From assembly GCF_013426735.1 (NCBI RefSeq), contig NZ_AP023273.1:620001-684000 (forward strand): a stretch of 64,000 bases of DNA, written 5' to 3'. Shown in pieces: positions 8,271-17,870 of the stretch. This stretch comes from Agrobacterium vitis (GTDB lineage: Bacteria; Pseudomonadota; Alphaproteobacteria; Rhizobiales; Rhizobiaceae). The notes beneath the pieces were generated by a model. It was not told the origin of the DNA and did not search any database. It saw nothing but the letters and a program-made list of their open reading frames with translations. The translations under genes and the position numbers were made by a program. The first letter of the stretch is position 1. Each line of letters starts with the position of its first letter.

Positions 8271-9314
8271 TTACACCACTTGATCGTGGGAAGGTTTTTC
8301 CCAGAGGTTGATTCCACCTTCGACGGCGTAGCGATCAATCTCGGCCAGTTCTTCGGCTGTGAAGGAGAGATTGTTCAACGCATCAACATTTTCCTGAATC
8401 TGCCGTGCAGAACTGGCTCCAATCAGCGCCGATGTCACGCGCGGATCACGCAGCACCCAGGCAATCGCCAACTGCGCCAGCGATTGACCACGGCGGGCGG
8501 CAATTTCATTCAAGGCGCGGGCGCGAACAATGTTTTCTTCCTTCAAATGCTCGGGCCGCAGGAAATCCCCGCCGGGGCGGTTGACGCGTGCATCTTCTGG
8601 AATGCCGTTGAGGTATTTGTTGGTCAGAAGGCCTTGTGCCAGTGGCGTAAACGCAATGATCCCCGCACCAACATCATCGGCAGCATCAATCAGATCCTTT
8701 TCAATCCAGCGGTTGAACAGGTTATAGGCAGGCTGATTGATCAAAAGCGGCACCTGCCGCTCTTTCAAAAGCGCAGCAATCTCGCGGGTCTTGGTGCCGG
8801 AGTAGGATGAGATACCAACATAGAGCGCCTTGCCCTGACGCACGGCCTGCGCCAAGGCATCGGCGGTTTCTTCCAAAGGCGTTTCGGCATCATAGCGGTG
8901 GGAGTAGAAGATATCGACATAATCAACACCCAACCGCGTCAGGCTCTGATCTAGGCTGGAGAGCAGCGCCTTTTTCGAGCCACCGCCGCGACCATAAGGC
9001 CCCGGCCACATATCCCAGCCTGCCTTGGTGGAAATAATCAGCTCATCGCGCAGACCTGCAAAATCCTCGCGCAGGATGCGGCCAAAATTGATCTCGGCGC
9101 TGCCTGCCGGTGGGCCGTAATTGTTGGCGAGATCGAAATGGGTAATGCCCAGATCGAAGGCCTTGAACAGAATGGAGCGCTGGGTTTCCACAGGCGTGGT
9201 ATCACCAAAATTATGCCAGAGGCCAAAGGAAAGCGCTGGCAATTTCAGCCCACTTCGGCCTGTGCGGCGAAAATGGGCGTTATCATAGCGCTTGGGATCA
9301 GGCTGATAGGTCAT
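8271..9314 (-). CDS. Aldo/keto reductase, YghZ (L-glyceraldehyde 3-phosphate reductase) type
   Basis: A 347-residue NADPH-dependent oxidoreductase of the AKR14-like group. The catalytic tetrad is visible: Asp and Tyr in FDLANNYGPP, Lys in STKAGW, His in YSHRYD. The C-terminus has the cofactor-binding ALIGASS segment. The ATG at 9314, preceded by GGAAACC, is preferred over the upstream ATG at 9362, which gives a non-family extension. It is the last gene of the minus-strand cluster with the flavin oxygenases. It could reduce an aldehyde released by oxygenative cleavage; that is inference from context. Confidence 0.87.
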   Translation of the reverse strand: MTYQPDPKRYDNAHFRRTGRSGLKLPALSFGLWHNFGDTTPVETQRSILFKAFDLGITHFDLANNYGPPAGSAEINFGRILREDFAGLRDELIISTKAGWDMWPGPYGRGGGSKKALLSSLDQSLTRLGVDYVDIFYSHRYDAETPLEETADALAQAVRQGKALYVGISSYSGTKTREIAALLKERQVPLLINQPAYNLFNRWIEKDLIDAADDVGAGIIAFTPLAQGLLTNKYLNGIPEDARVNRPGGDFLRPEHLKEENIVRARALNEIAARRGQSLAQLAIAWVLRDPRVTSALIGASSARQIQENVDALNNLSFTAEELAEIDRYAVEGGINLWEKPSHDQVV

Positions 9315-9385
9315 TTTATGGTTTCCTATGGTCAAGAAAAAGCCGGGCGCAGGAAGATGCACCCGGCGGATAGAAAATCTGAACG

Positions 9386-10648
9386 TCAGATGGCCCCGTG
9401 GCGCGGGGGCAGCTGATCATTCAGGTAGAAATTGCCGATATGGTGATATTTCCAGCGCACCGGATCATGCAGCGAATGGGTGCGGGCATTGCGCCAATAG
9501 CGATCCAGCCCATAAGCCTCCAACGTGGAGCGCGCACCGCCAAGCTCGATCAGCTTGGTGGCGGCCAATTGCGCCACTTCCGTGCCCAATGCTTTCACTT
9601 CGGCCACGGCAATCGAGGCTTCCGCCACGGTTTGCGCGATGGGATTGGCCGTTGCAATATCCAGAATGCGCCCGGCCCGCGCCAACAGCGCATCGGCGGC
9701 ATGCACACGGATGGAGACATCACCCACGGCATGGATGGTGTGTGGGTCTTCATAGCCATGCTCAATACTCAGTTCGAAAAACGGCCTTGCATGGGCGCGG
9801 ACATAGGAAATGGTTTCGGCCAAAGCACCCCGTGCAATGCCCACTTGCACCGCCGAATGGATGATCTGGGCAAACGGCCCCATTGCTGTTGGCTGTTCAA
9901 AAAGTTCATCATGATCCACCACCTGAAACGGGGTGATTTCCACATCATCAAAGGTCACCGTGCCGCTGCCGGTGGAGCGTTGTCCAAAGGAGGTCCAGTC
10001 ATCCACCAGATCAAGGCCCGGTGTGGCGCGATCAATAAACACCAGATGCACGCGGCCATTCGGCCCCTTTGCTACCGCGACAATGATATGGGCAAACAAC
10101 GATCCAGTGGCATAGAATTTTTGCCCGTTTAACAGCAGCTTACCATCGCGTTCCGCAAAATGTGTCTTGTAATCCACCGGGGTTTTGGTGCCGATTTCGG
10201 TAAAGGCATTGCCCAGCCGATCCCCATTGAGAACCCGCTGAAAATAATAGGCCTTCTGTTCATCGGAACCAGACAGCCGCAGCGCTTCCACCATATAGAA
10301 ATGGTTTTGCGGAATCTGCCCAATGGAGGAATCTGCTGCCGAGATGATCGCCGTCACCTCCGCCAGTGTCACCGTTGAGACACCAGCGCCGCCATAGGCC
10401 TTTGGCACCGTAATGGCCCAAAGGCCGCTTTGCGAAAAGCGCTCAATCTCGGCCACGGGCAAACGCCGCTGCCGATCACGCTCTGCTGCGCCCACGGCAA
10501 AGTCACGCGCCAATTCCTTGGCAATTGCAATGGCCTCAGCATCATCCTTGATCACATGCGCCTTGATCCGGCGTGGCGGAATATGGGGCGCTGGGCGGCC
10601 AGCCGTGAGAGCCGCCTGACGGTGGAGTGTACGATCTGTCGTGCTCAT
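9386..10648 (-). CDS. SfnB/DszC-like flavin oxidoreductase (acyl-CoA dehydrogenase fold), copy 1
   Basis: A 420-residue protein of the acyl-CoA dehydrogenase fold, closest in pattern to the SfnB family of sulfur-acquisition oxidoreductases, which is related to DszC. Blocks in order: N-terminal helical domain with FSQSGLWAITVPKAYGG, middle beta domain with NGQKFYATGSLFAH and DDWTSFGQRSTGSGTVTFDDVE, and C-terminal helical domain ending HDPVRWKYHHIGN. Such enzymes use reduced flavin, and members attack organosulfur compounds. It is separated by 9 bases from its tandem paralog. No flavin reductase gene is seen nearby. Confidence 0.82.
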   Translation of the reverse strand: MSTTDRTLHRQAALTAGRPAPHIPPRRIKAHVIKDDAEAIAIAKELARDFAVGAAERDRQRRLPVAEIERFSQSGLWAITVPKAYGGAGVSTVTLAEVTAIISAADSSIGQIPQNHFYMVEALRLSGSDEQKAYYFQRVLNGDRLGNAFTEIGTKTPVDYKTHFAERDGKLLLNGQKFYATGSLFAHIIVAVAKGPNGRVHLVFIDRATPGLDLVDDWTSFGQRSTGSGTVTFDDVEITPFQVVDHDELFEQPTAMGPFAQIIHSAVQVGIARGALAETISYVRAHARPFFELSIEHGYEDPHTIHAVGDVSIRVHAADALLARAGRILDIATANPIAQTVAEASIAVAEVKALGTEVAQLAATKLIELGGARSTLEAYGLDRYWRNARTHSLHDPVRWKYHHIGNFYLNDQLPPRHGAI

Positions 10649-10657
10649 CAGCCTGCC

Positions 10658-11926
10658 TCAGTTCCACGCATGGCGCGGTGGATGCTCGCCATTCAGGTAA
10701 TAATTGCCAACGTGATAGAATTTCCAACGCACCGGATCATGCAAAGTATGCACCCGCGCATTGCGCCAATGGCGATCCAGACCATGTTCCGCCAATGTCG
10801 AGCGGGTTCCGGCCAGTTCAAACAGTTTGTTGGTGGCGAGAATGGCAATCTCGGTGGTCAGCACCTTGGATTCGCCGGTCTTGATGGTTGCTTCAGAGAC
10901 CGTGTCCAGCGTGGTATTGGCCCGTGCGGCATCAATGCTGCGTCCGGCAATCTCCAGCAAAGCTTCTGCCGCATGCAGGCGGATTTTCAAATCACCAATG
11001 GCGGCGATGGTGAACAGGTCTTCGCTAGCCTTTTGCTTGCCGCTATCAATCCACGGACGGCTCAGGGTTTTGACAAACGTGATCGTGTCATCAATCGCCC
11101 CACGGGCGATGCCCGCATCAATGGCCGATTGGATGATTTGCGACACAGGACCACCGACGGTGGGATGCTCAAACGAGGTGACTTTCAAAGCCCGCACCTT
11201 CGGCACCCGCACATTTTCGATCTTCACCGAGCCAGAGGCCGTGGTGCGCTGACCAAAGCTGGACCAATTGTTGGTCACGGTCAGGCCGGGTGCATCGCGG
11301 TCGGCAAACACCAGATAGCCTTGCCCGGTTTCGTCAACACCAACAATTGGCACCACATGCGAGAGAAGGGCTCCGGTGGTGTAGAATTTCTCGCCATTGA
11401 CGATCACGTCATCGCCGTCATGCACCACCTTGGTTTCAAAATCGGCAACGGTCTTGCTCTTCAATTCAGAAAACGCATTGCCGTAGCGCAAGCCCTGCAA
11501 AGCCCAGCCGAAAAACAATTGTTTCTGCTCTTCGGTGCCATCGAGATCAACGGTTGCGACAATGGCCAAATGGTTTTGCGTTACCTGCGCAATGGCCGGA
11601 TCGGCGCTCGCAATGGTTGAAATCACCTTGGCAAGCGTGGCATAGGACACTTCCGGCCCGCCATAGGCCTTTGGCACGTTGATGCTCCACAGCCCGCTTT
11701 GGGAATATTCATCCAGCTCAGTAATCGGCAACAGTCCTTCGCGGTCACGCAAGGCAGCATTGACCTTGAAGCGCTCGGCCAGCCGCTTTGCAATCTCAAT
11801 CGCCTCGGCATCGGATTGCACAATATGGGCTGGCACGGCTGGGCGCGGGCGCGGCGCTACCGGATCGCTGGAATTAACGCGCGGGTGAACGGTGTAGTCG
11901 ATCTTGGTGTCAGTAACGGTACCCAT
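10658..11926 (-). CDS. SfnB/DszC-like flavin oxidoreductase (acyl-CoA dehydrogenase fold), copy 2
   Basis: A 422-residue tandem paralog of the gene at 9386-10648. The same blocks appear in the same order: YSQSGLWSINVPKAYGG, NGEKFYTTGALLSH, NNWSSFGQRTTASGSVKIENV, ARVHTLHDPVRWKFYHVGN. The ATG at 11926 lies about 35 bases after the upstream monooxygenase stop, so it is in the same transcription unit. The two copies are well diverged, which argues for distinct substrates or successive steps rather than a recent duplication. The general role (reduced-flavin-dependent oxidation of an organosulfur compound) is inferred from the family. Confidence 0.82.
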   Translation of the reverse strand: MGTVTDTKIDYTVHPRVNSSDPVAPRPRPAVPAHIVQSDAEAIEIAKRLAERFKVNAALRDREGLLPITELDEYSQSGLWSINVPKAYGGPEVSYATLAKVISTIASADPAIAQVTQNHLAIVATVDLDGTEEQKQLFFGWALQGLRYGNAFSELKSKTVADFETKVVHDGDDVIVNGEKFYTTGALLSHVVPIVGVDETGQGYLVFADRDAPGLTVTNNWSSFGQRTTASGSVKIENVRVPKVRALKVTSFEHPTVGGPVSQIIQSAIDAGIARGAIDDTITFVKTLSRPWIDSGKQKASEDLFTIAAIGDLKIRLHAAEALLEIAGRSIDAARANTTLDTVSEATIKTGESKVLTTEIAILATNKLFELAGTRSTLAEHGLDRHWRNARVHTLHDPVRWKFYHVGNYYLNGEHPPRHAWN

Positions 11927-11961
11927 AATCGTGCCTCGTTGCTTGAAATTGGGATGAGAAT

Positions 11962-13365
11962 TTAGCTGGCATTGGCCAGCGGAGCCTTTTGGGCGCGTTT
12001 GAACGCCTCAATATCGCGGTATTGATCGGCGGGATGGTTTTGCGGCAAATACGGCCCTTGGCCGAACAGCTTTTCGCGCAGCGTTCCCGGCTTGTAGGCG
12101 GTGGGATAGGCTCCGCGCTTTTGCAGTTCTGGCACAATGTAGGTGACCACATCCTCAAAGCTGCCGGGCGTGACGGCATAGGCAATGTTGAAGCCATCCA
12201 CATCGGTGTCATTCACCCATTCTTGCAAAATATCGGCTACCTGATCGGGTGCACCGACAAACACCGGACCCAACCCGCCAATGCCGCCGAATTTTGCCAG
12301 TTCTTCAATGGTCCAGGATTTGTCGCCCCCTGCGATATGTTCCACAAACGAATGGATGGCGTTGGTCTCGACCTTCTGGATCACATCGGTTGGGGCATAT
12401 TGGCCAAAATCAATACCGCTCCAGCCGGACATGAACACCAACGCTCCATCGTAAGAGACATATTGTTTGTAGTCTTCGAACTTGGCCTTGGCTTTCGCCT
12501 CACTCTCATCGGTGATGATGGTGATCAGCGTGTAGATCTTGAGGGCATTCGGATCACGCCCTGCGGCAGCAGCCTGCTGGCGAATCTCGGCCACATAGGC
12601 TTTCAGAACCGATTTGGTGGGTGCGGCCACAAACACGCATTCCGCATGCTCTGCCGCAAATTTCTTGCCCGGACCAGAGGCCCCTGCCTGATACAGCACC
12701 GGGGTGCGTTGCGGTGAAGGTTCGGTCAAACCATAACCGGGCACATCGAAATGCTTGCCCTTATGGCCGATTTCATGAACCTTGGCCGGATCAGTAAAAA
12801 CCCGCCCCTTCGGGTCACGGATGATAGCTCCCTCTTCCCAGCTGCCTTCCAGCAGTTTGTAGATCACCTCAAGATATTCATTGGCAATCTCATAGCGATT
12901 GTCGTGGCGCTTCAGGCCGGCTTGGCCGACGTTTTTCGCACCGCTTTCGAGGTAGGACGTCACAATGTTCCACCCTACGCGGCCCTTGCTGTGATGGTCC
13001 GCTGTCGCAAGCCTGCGGGCAAACGTAAAGGGGTGCTCAAACGAGGTTGATGCGGTAATGCCAATGCCCAGATGCTCGGTGGCCAAAGCGATGGGTGCCG
13101 CCAGTTGCAACGGATCATTGACCGGAATTTGCGCAGCCTGCTGGATGGCGTGGAAATTGGAGCCTTTGTAAACGTCATAATAGCCAATGACATCGGCAAT
13201 GAAGATGCCATCAAAAATCCCACGCTCCAGGGTACGCGCCAAATTCTGCCAATAATCCAGATCCTTATAGGTATAAGACCGGTCATCCGGATGCGCCCAC
13301 AATCCAGGCGATTGGTGTCCGACGCAATTCATATCGAAGGCGTTGAAGTGAATTGTCCTGGTCAT
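11962..13365 (-). CDS. NtaA/DmoA/DszA-family FMN-dependent monooxygenase, copy 1
   Basis: A 467-residue luciferase-like (LLM class) monooxygenase. Family features: the N-terminal IHFNAFDMNCVGHQSPGLWAHPDDRS, ARTLERGIFDGIFIADVIGYYDVY, GRVGWNIVTSYL, and YQAGASGPGKKFAAEHAECVF. Related enzymes use FMNH2 and O2 to cleave C-S or C-N bonds (dimethyl sulfide, sulfones, nitrilotriacetate). The ATG at 13365 begins exactly at the conserved family N-terminus; the open frame upstream to 13497 is not family sequence. It is followed by the two SfnB-like genes. Confidence 0.88.
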   Translation of the reverse strand: MTRTIHFNAFDMNCVGHQSPGLWAHPDDRSYTYKDLDYWQNLARTLERGIFDGIFIADVIGYYDVYKGSNFHAIQQAAQIPVNDPLQLAAPIALATEHLGIGITASTSFEHPFTFARRLATADHHSKGRVGWNIVTSYLESGAKNVGQAGLKRHDNRYEIANEYLEVIYKLLEGSWEEGAIIRDPKGRVFTDPAKVHEIGHKGKHFDVPGYGLTEPSPQRTPVLYQAGASGPGKKFAAEHAECVFVAAPTKSVLKAYVAEIRQQAAAAGRDPNALKIYTLITIITDESEAKAKAKFEDYKQYVSYDGALVFMSGWSGIDFGQYAPTDVIQKVETNAIHSFVEHIAGGDKSWTIEELAKFGGIGGLGPVFVGAPDQVADILQEWVNDTDVDGFNIAYAVTPGSFEDVVTYIVPELQKRGAYPTAYKPGTLREKLFGQGPYLPQNHPADQYRDIEAFKRAQKAPLANAS

Positions 13366-13607
13366 CGGCGCCGTCCTTTGCTGCAAACATGCCGAGGCAG
13401 CATCGCAGACATTGACGGTTATTGAAGTTAATCTATGTTTTTTATGCACTAAATGAAGGTATGTTTTTCTCTCTGGCTTACCCATTGAGAAAAACATGAT
13501 TCCGATACAGCGAACTCGTCATGGGCGTTGAGGAAAGCCTTCAGGTGCCAAGCCTTCAGACAGCAAACAACGCCCGGCATAAAAGTTCTGGCCGCAACGT
13601 CGTAGCG

Positions 13608-14972
13608 CTACCTGTCCGTGTGGCGATAACAGCCGCCGGCATGACGGGCGGGAAGCCGGTTGCCTTCACCAAACAGCCGATGGCGCAAGGAGCCGTCACC
13701 ATAGCTGGTCTTGTAAGCGCCCCTGCTTTGCAATTCCGGCACCACAAACTCGATAAAATCCTCGTAGCTTTCCGGCGTCACGGTGCGGGTGAGATTGAAA
13801 CCATCGATATCGCCTTCATCGATCCAGGACATCAGCTCCTCTGCCACTTCGCCAGGCGAACCGGTGATCAGCGGATAGCGTCCACCGATGGAAAGCTCGT
13901 TCAGCAATTGCCGCTTGGTCCAACCCTTCTGTTTGGCAAGCTGCGTGACGGACTGGATGGCGTTGGTGGGGCCGTACTGGATAGGATCATCAAGCTCGTA
14001 GCGGGAGAGATCGATGCCGCTTCCGGCCGAAAAATGCGCCAGGCCCGCTTCCGGGCTGGCATAGCGGCGATAATCCGCCAGCTTGTCGGCGGCGGCTTCC
14101 CGACTTTTGTCGGTCACCACAGTAACACCGAGAAAGATCTTGATATCATCAGGACGACGCCCTGCGGCAATCACCTCTTCCCGCAGAGCTTGGGAGGTTT
14201 TACGCGCCGCGGCCTTGTCAGTGGCACCGATAAACACGCATTCGGCGTGGCGCGCGGCAAATTTCCGCCCCCGGCCCGATGTGCCGGCCTGATAGAGTAC
14301 CGGCGTACGCTGGATAGAGGGCTCACTCAGATGGTAGCCCTCGGACTGGTAATAGGGCCCTTTGTGCTGCACCTTGTGAACCTTGGCAGGATCGGCATAT
14401 ATCCGTGCCTGTTTGTCGAGGCGCACGGCCCCCTCCTCCCAACTACTTTCCCAAAGCTTATACAGCAGGTCCATATAGTCATCGGCCTGGTCATAGCGGG
14501 CGTCATGCTCTGTCATGCCGGTCTTGCCCAATGCCTTGGCGGCGCTGTCGAGATAGCCGGTGACGATATTCCAGCCGATACGGCCCGAGGTGAGATGATC
14601 GAGCGTCGAGATTTTCCGGGCAAAGGTATAGGGCGCCTCAACACTGGTATTCACGGTAATGCCGAAGCCAAGATTGTCGGTCACAGCAGCCATGCCAGAT
14701 ACCAGCAACATCGGATCGTTGACTGGTAGCTGGATCGATTCCCGCAATGTCAGGTCGGCCGAGTTCTGGTAAATATCGTAGACCCCGACAATATCGGCGA
14801 GAAACAGCCCATCGAACAGACCACGCTCCAGTGTGCGGGCCAGATCAGTCCAGTAGCGCAGAGATTTATAGTCATGCGAACGGTCGCGCGGATGCGCCCA
14901 GAGCCCGTGATTGATATGCCCCACGCAATTCATGTTGAAGGCATTGAGGATGATCTGTTTTCTGGGAGACAT
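13608..14972 (-). CDS. NtaA/DmoA/DszA-family FMN-dependent monooxygenase, copy 2
   Basis: A 454-residue paralog of the monooxygenase at 11962-13365. It shows the same landmarks: LNAFNMNCVGHINHGLWAHPRDRS, GLFDGLFLADIVGVYDIY, GRIGWNIVTGYLDSAAKALG, and YQAGTSGRGRKFAARHAECVF. The ATG at 14972 is preferred because GGGTGA lies about 9 bases upstream; an ATG at 14981 directly abuts that element. A 242-base gap with its own candidate promoter separates it from copy 1, so copy 1 may be transcribed separately. The substrate is unknown. Confidence 0.88.
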   Translation of the reverse strand: MSPRKQIILNAFNMNCVGHINHGLWAHPRDRSHDYKSLRYWTDLARTLERGLFDGLFLADIVGVYDIYQNSADLTLRESIQLPVNDPMLLVSGMAAVTDNLGFGITVNTSVEAPYTFARKISTLDHLTSGRIGWNIVTGYLDSAAKALGKTGMTEHDARYDQADDYMDLLYKLWESSWEEGAVRLDKQARIYADPAKVHKVQHKGPYYQSEGYHLSEPSIQRTPVLYQAGTSGRGRKFAARHAECVFIGATDKAAARKTSQALREEVIAAGRRPDDIKIFLGVTVVTDKSREAAADKLADYRRYASPEAGLAHFSAGSGIDLSRYELDDPIQYGPTNAIQSVTQLAKQKGWTKRQLLNELSIGGRYPLITGSPGEVAEELMSWIDEGDIDGFNLTRTVTPESYEDFIEFVVPELQSRGAYKTSYGDGSLRHRLFGEGNRLPARHAGGCYRHTDR

Positions 14973-15309
14973 ATTGAACATTCACCCGGATGAATTGAGG
15001 TTAAAAATTATCCCGCTCGCAGGCGGCCAGCGATGAAATCGCCAAGAAACTTGTAGCAAGAAGATGGTGCGGGTCACAATGACAATGAGTGAAATCACAA
15101 CTGCCGATCGAACTGCTGATCAAATGATGAGACACTTTACATACATGCAAAACTCACGCCACTGGCCGCTTTGAGGCCTCTATACCCGAGCGAATGGCGA
15201 GACTGGCAATTTTATACGGAAAGACGTCATAAAAAGCCTGATGGCGTTAACCGCAGTTTATCCAAATTGGCTTTCAATGAGTTGAAATTTGCAACCATTG
15301 GAACTTACC
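14973..15309. promoter_or_regulatory. Divergent region between monooxygenase copy 2 and the chemotaxis gene
   Basis: The gap carries the promoters of two divergent genes. I see no ORF with coding character, no strong palindrome and no recognisable operator. A GGAA element lies 8 bases before the chemotaxis start codon. Confidence 0.3.
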
Positions 15310-17640
15310 ATGACGCTCTCCATCAGAAATGTGCTCATTAGCGTTTTCGCCCTGCTCAGCCTCATGCTGAATGTGCTGGTTGGAAATTCCATGCTGTCTT
15401 CGTACCGCACCTATCAGGTCAATGCCGAAGTTTCGGAACTGACCGGTTTTGACAAGGCGTTGTTCAAGGCGCTTTTGGCATTTCGCAGCGAGCGCGGCGA
15501 CAGCGCGTCCGCCCTGTCGATCTCCATTGCCGATGGCGCTGGCTCCGTCCAATCGGTGCAGAAAAACCGGGCGGTTGTCGATGCTGGTATGAATGAGGCA
15601 AAAGCAATCGCTGGAGCGATCACGGCTACCGAATTGTCGGCGCCGATCGCAACGGTGTTGGCCACTTATGAAAAAGTCGCGACCTATCGCCAAACTATCG
15701 ATGCCGAACTGGCAAAGCCGCTCGAGGCTCGCGACGCAAGCATCACCAAGGCGTCAATGGATCTGGGCGGAACGTTCCTGGCAGATCTTGAAAAGGCGTC
15801 CGAGGCTGCGGAAGGCCGCATGCGCACGCTCGACGCGGCGTTGATGCCTATGATCCAGATGCGCGCCTATGCATGGTCGACCCGTGCCCTTGGCGGCGGA
15901 AGCGCCCTGATCCTCAACAACGCCGTGACCTCTGGCCAGCAGATTTCGGCTGAGAACCAGGTCAAACTGGCCGCGGGAGACGCCAATGTCGCCTATGCGT
16001 GGAAAGCTGTTCGGGTGCTCGTCGATCATAAGGATACGCCCCAGGCCATCAAGGATGGTTTCAAGATCGCCGATGCAGCGTATTTTACCGGTGACTACGC
16101 TAAGATGCGCGCCGACGTCATTGCCAAACTGAGTGCGGGCGAAAAGTCGCCGCTGACAATCGATCAATGGAGAGCGCCGACCACGGCTGCCCTGGGGAAG
16201 GTTGCGGATATCGCATCGCTTGCCATGGATACGCTGAACGCCAATGCCGTAACTGCCAAGTCAACAGCGCTGACCCATACATTGTCGTTCCTGGCGCTCT
16301 TCCTGTTGGTACTGGCGCTCGGCATCATCGGCTTGGCCGTCATCGTCCGCAAGGTCATTCGCCCGATCGGCGCGTTGACACGTTGTATGGGCGCATTGGC
16401 CGACGGCGACCTGTCGGTTGTCGTTCCCGGCGCCAAACGCCGGGACGAAATGGGCGAAATGGCGCGTTCCGTGGAAGTGTTCCAGATTGCAGCCATCCGC
16501 AACAAGGAGCTAGAGGCCAACGCCGAGGAAAACCGCAGGATCGCCGAGCGCGATCGCATCGAGACGCAGCGCCGTATAGAAGAGGAGGCCGAGGAGCGAC
16601 TGACCCGCGCCACCGGCGCGCTGGCAAGCGGTCTGCAGAAACTTGCCTCCGGTGATATGCTCTGTGAGATTTCCGAGGAGTTTGCGCCGCGCTTCGAGGA
16701 ACTGCGCCAGGACTTCAACGCCTCCGTCAGCCAGTTGCGCACCACACTTCTGGCCGTCGGTGGCTCTGCCCTGGCCGTGTCGGGTGGCAGCAGCGAAATC
16801 TCGCATGCATCGGACGACCTGGCCAAGCGAACCGAGCAGCAGGCTGCTTCGCTCGAAGAGACCGCCGCAGCCCTTGAGGAAATCACCGCCAATGTGAGAG
16901 CGACCTCGAAGCGAACCGGCGAAGCCCGCGATCTGGTGCGTGATACCAAAAGCCGTGCCGAGCAATCGGGTGTCGTCGTCAATAATGCTGTCACAGCAAT
17001 GGAGCGCATTGAACACGCCTCCCGCCAGATCGGCCAGATCATTGGCGTGATTGATGAGATTGCCTTCCAGACCAATCTACTGGCATTGAATGCCGGGGTG
17101 GAAGCCGCCCGCGCCGGTGAAGCAGGTAAGGGCTTTGCCGTCGTCGCCCAGGAAGTCCGTGAACTGGCGCAACGTTCGGCCAATGCCGCCAAGGAAATCA
17201 AATCGCTGGTCTCCAATTCGGAAGTCGCCGTCAGCGAAGGCGTCAAACTGGTCAACGATACCGGCGAAGGGTTGACGGCGATCGCCAGCCTCGTCCAATC
17301 GATCAATCAGCATATGGATGCAATCGCCACGGCAGCGCAGGAACAGTCCGTCGGCCTTGGCGAAGTCAATACCGCTGTCAACCACATGGACCAGGCGACG
17401 CAGAAGAATGCGGCCATGGTCGAGGAAATGAACGCGGCCGGCGCTGGCCTGGCGCAGGAGAGCGGCAAACTGGCCGAATTGCTCGGCCAGTTCCGCACAG
17501 GAGATAACCGTCAGGCCGGACACGCGCCCACTGGCCGAGCCCCTGCCAGACCTGCAACTCGGCCCGCCACACCATCGCGCCAGACCTATGCCACTCAGGG
17601 CAATGCTGCGCTGAAGGGCGAGAGTTGGGAAGAGTTCTGA
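15310..17640 (+). CDS. Methyl-accepting chemotaxis protein with C-terminal CheR-tether motif
   Basis: A 776-residue transmembrane chemoreceptor. It has an N-terminal membrane segment (about 7-29), a large periplasmic helical sensing domain (about 30-318), a second membrane segment (about 320-343), HAMP (about 345-400), and a cytoplasmic signalling coil with the conserved tip [21 protein letters not shown] near residue 580. It ends in SWEEF, matching the xWxxF pentapeptide that tethers CheR/CheB in other receptors. The ATG at 15310 is chosen because the membrane anchor starts there. It lies between the oxygenase genes and an amino-acid-type importer, so it may sense a related solute; this is not shown. 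Confidence 0.93.
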   Translation: MTLSIRNVLISVFALLSLMLNVLVGNSMLSSYRTYQVNAEVSELTGFDKALFKALLAFRSERGDSASALSISIADGAGSVQSVQKNRAVVDAGMNEAKAIAGAITATELSAPIATVLATYEKVATYRQTIDAELAKPLEARDASITKASMDLGGTFLADLEKASEAAEGRMRTLDAALMPMIQMRAYAWSTRALGGGSALILNNAVTSGQQISAENQVKLAAGDANVAYAWKAVRVLVDHKDTPQAIKDGFKIADAAYFTGDYAKMRADVIAKLSAGEKSPLTIDQWRAPTTAALGKVADIASLAMDTLNANAVTAKSTALTHTLSFLALFLLVLALGIIGLAVIVRKVIRPIGALTRCMGALADGDLSVVVPGAKRRDEMGEMARSVEVFQIAAIRNKELEANAEENRRIAERDRIETQRRIEEEAEERLTRATGALASGLQKLASGDMLCEISEEFAPRFEELRQDFNASVSQLRTTLLAVGGSALAVSGGSSEISHASDDLAKRTEQQAASLEETAAALEEITANVRATSKRTGEARDLVRDTKSRAEQSGVVVNNAVTAMERIEHASRQIGQIIGVIDEIAFQTNLLALNAGVEAARAGEAGKGFAVVAQEVRELAQRSANAAKEIKSLVSNSEVAVSEGVKLVNDTGEGLTAIASLVQSINQHMDAIATAAQEQSVGLGEVNTAVNHMDQATQKNAAMVEEMNAAGAGLAQESGKLAELLGQFRTGDNRQAGHAPTGRAPARPATRPATPSRQTYATQGNAALKGESWEEF

Positions 17641-17720
17641 GGACGGCTCTGTTTACAATGGACACCGTCCTGATGCTGTCCAGTTGGTGAGCGCGTTTCA
17701 CGCCTGACAGAAATGGTATA

Positions 17721-17771
17721 GATGCCCGCTGAAACGCCGCCGAACACGCGGAAACCGTGTCAGCGGGCATC
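17721..17771. repeat. Nested palindrome downstream of the chemotaxis gene
   Basis: Perfect 12-bp arms GATGCCCGCTGA (17721-17732) and TCAGCGGGCATC (17760-17771) enclose a loop that itself contains CACG/CGTG pairing. It lies between the chemotaxis gene stop and the convergent livF stop. It could act as a termination or RNA-stabilising hairpin, though neither strand shows a clear T tract. Confidence 0.6.
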
Positions 17772-17870
17772 GATGATGCAGCGCAAACACCTTAAACCCC
17801 GCCTGAGCGAAAGCCTCGCTTCGACATTCTGTTTCAGAGGCCTTCGGTTTACGATACCCGTCAGACGCGC

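Noticed and set aside
8271..14972. Sulfoquinovose monooxygenase (smo-type) pathway
   Set aside because: The aldo/keto reductase, importer and monooxygenase invite this idea, but the monooxygenases are of the NtaA/DmoA type rather than SsuD-like, there is no sulfoquinovosidase, and the importer is RbsABC-like. The region is left unassigned.
16164..17306. Minus-strand frame of 380 codons opposite the chemotaxis gene
   Set aside because: The translation is Ser/Arg/Ala-rich low complexity, typical of an antisense frame over a coiled-coil gene.
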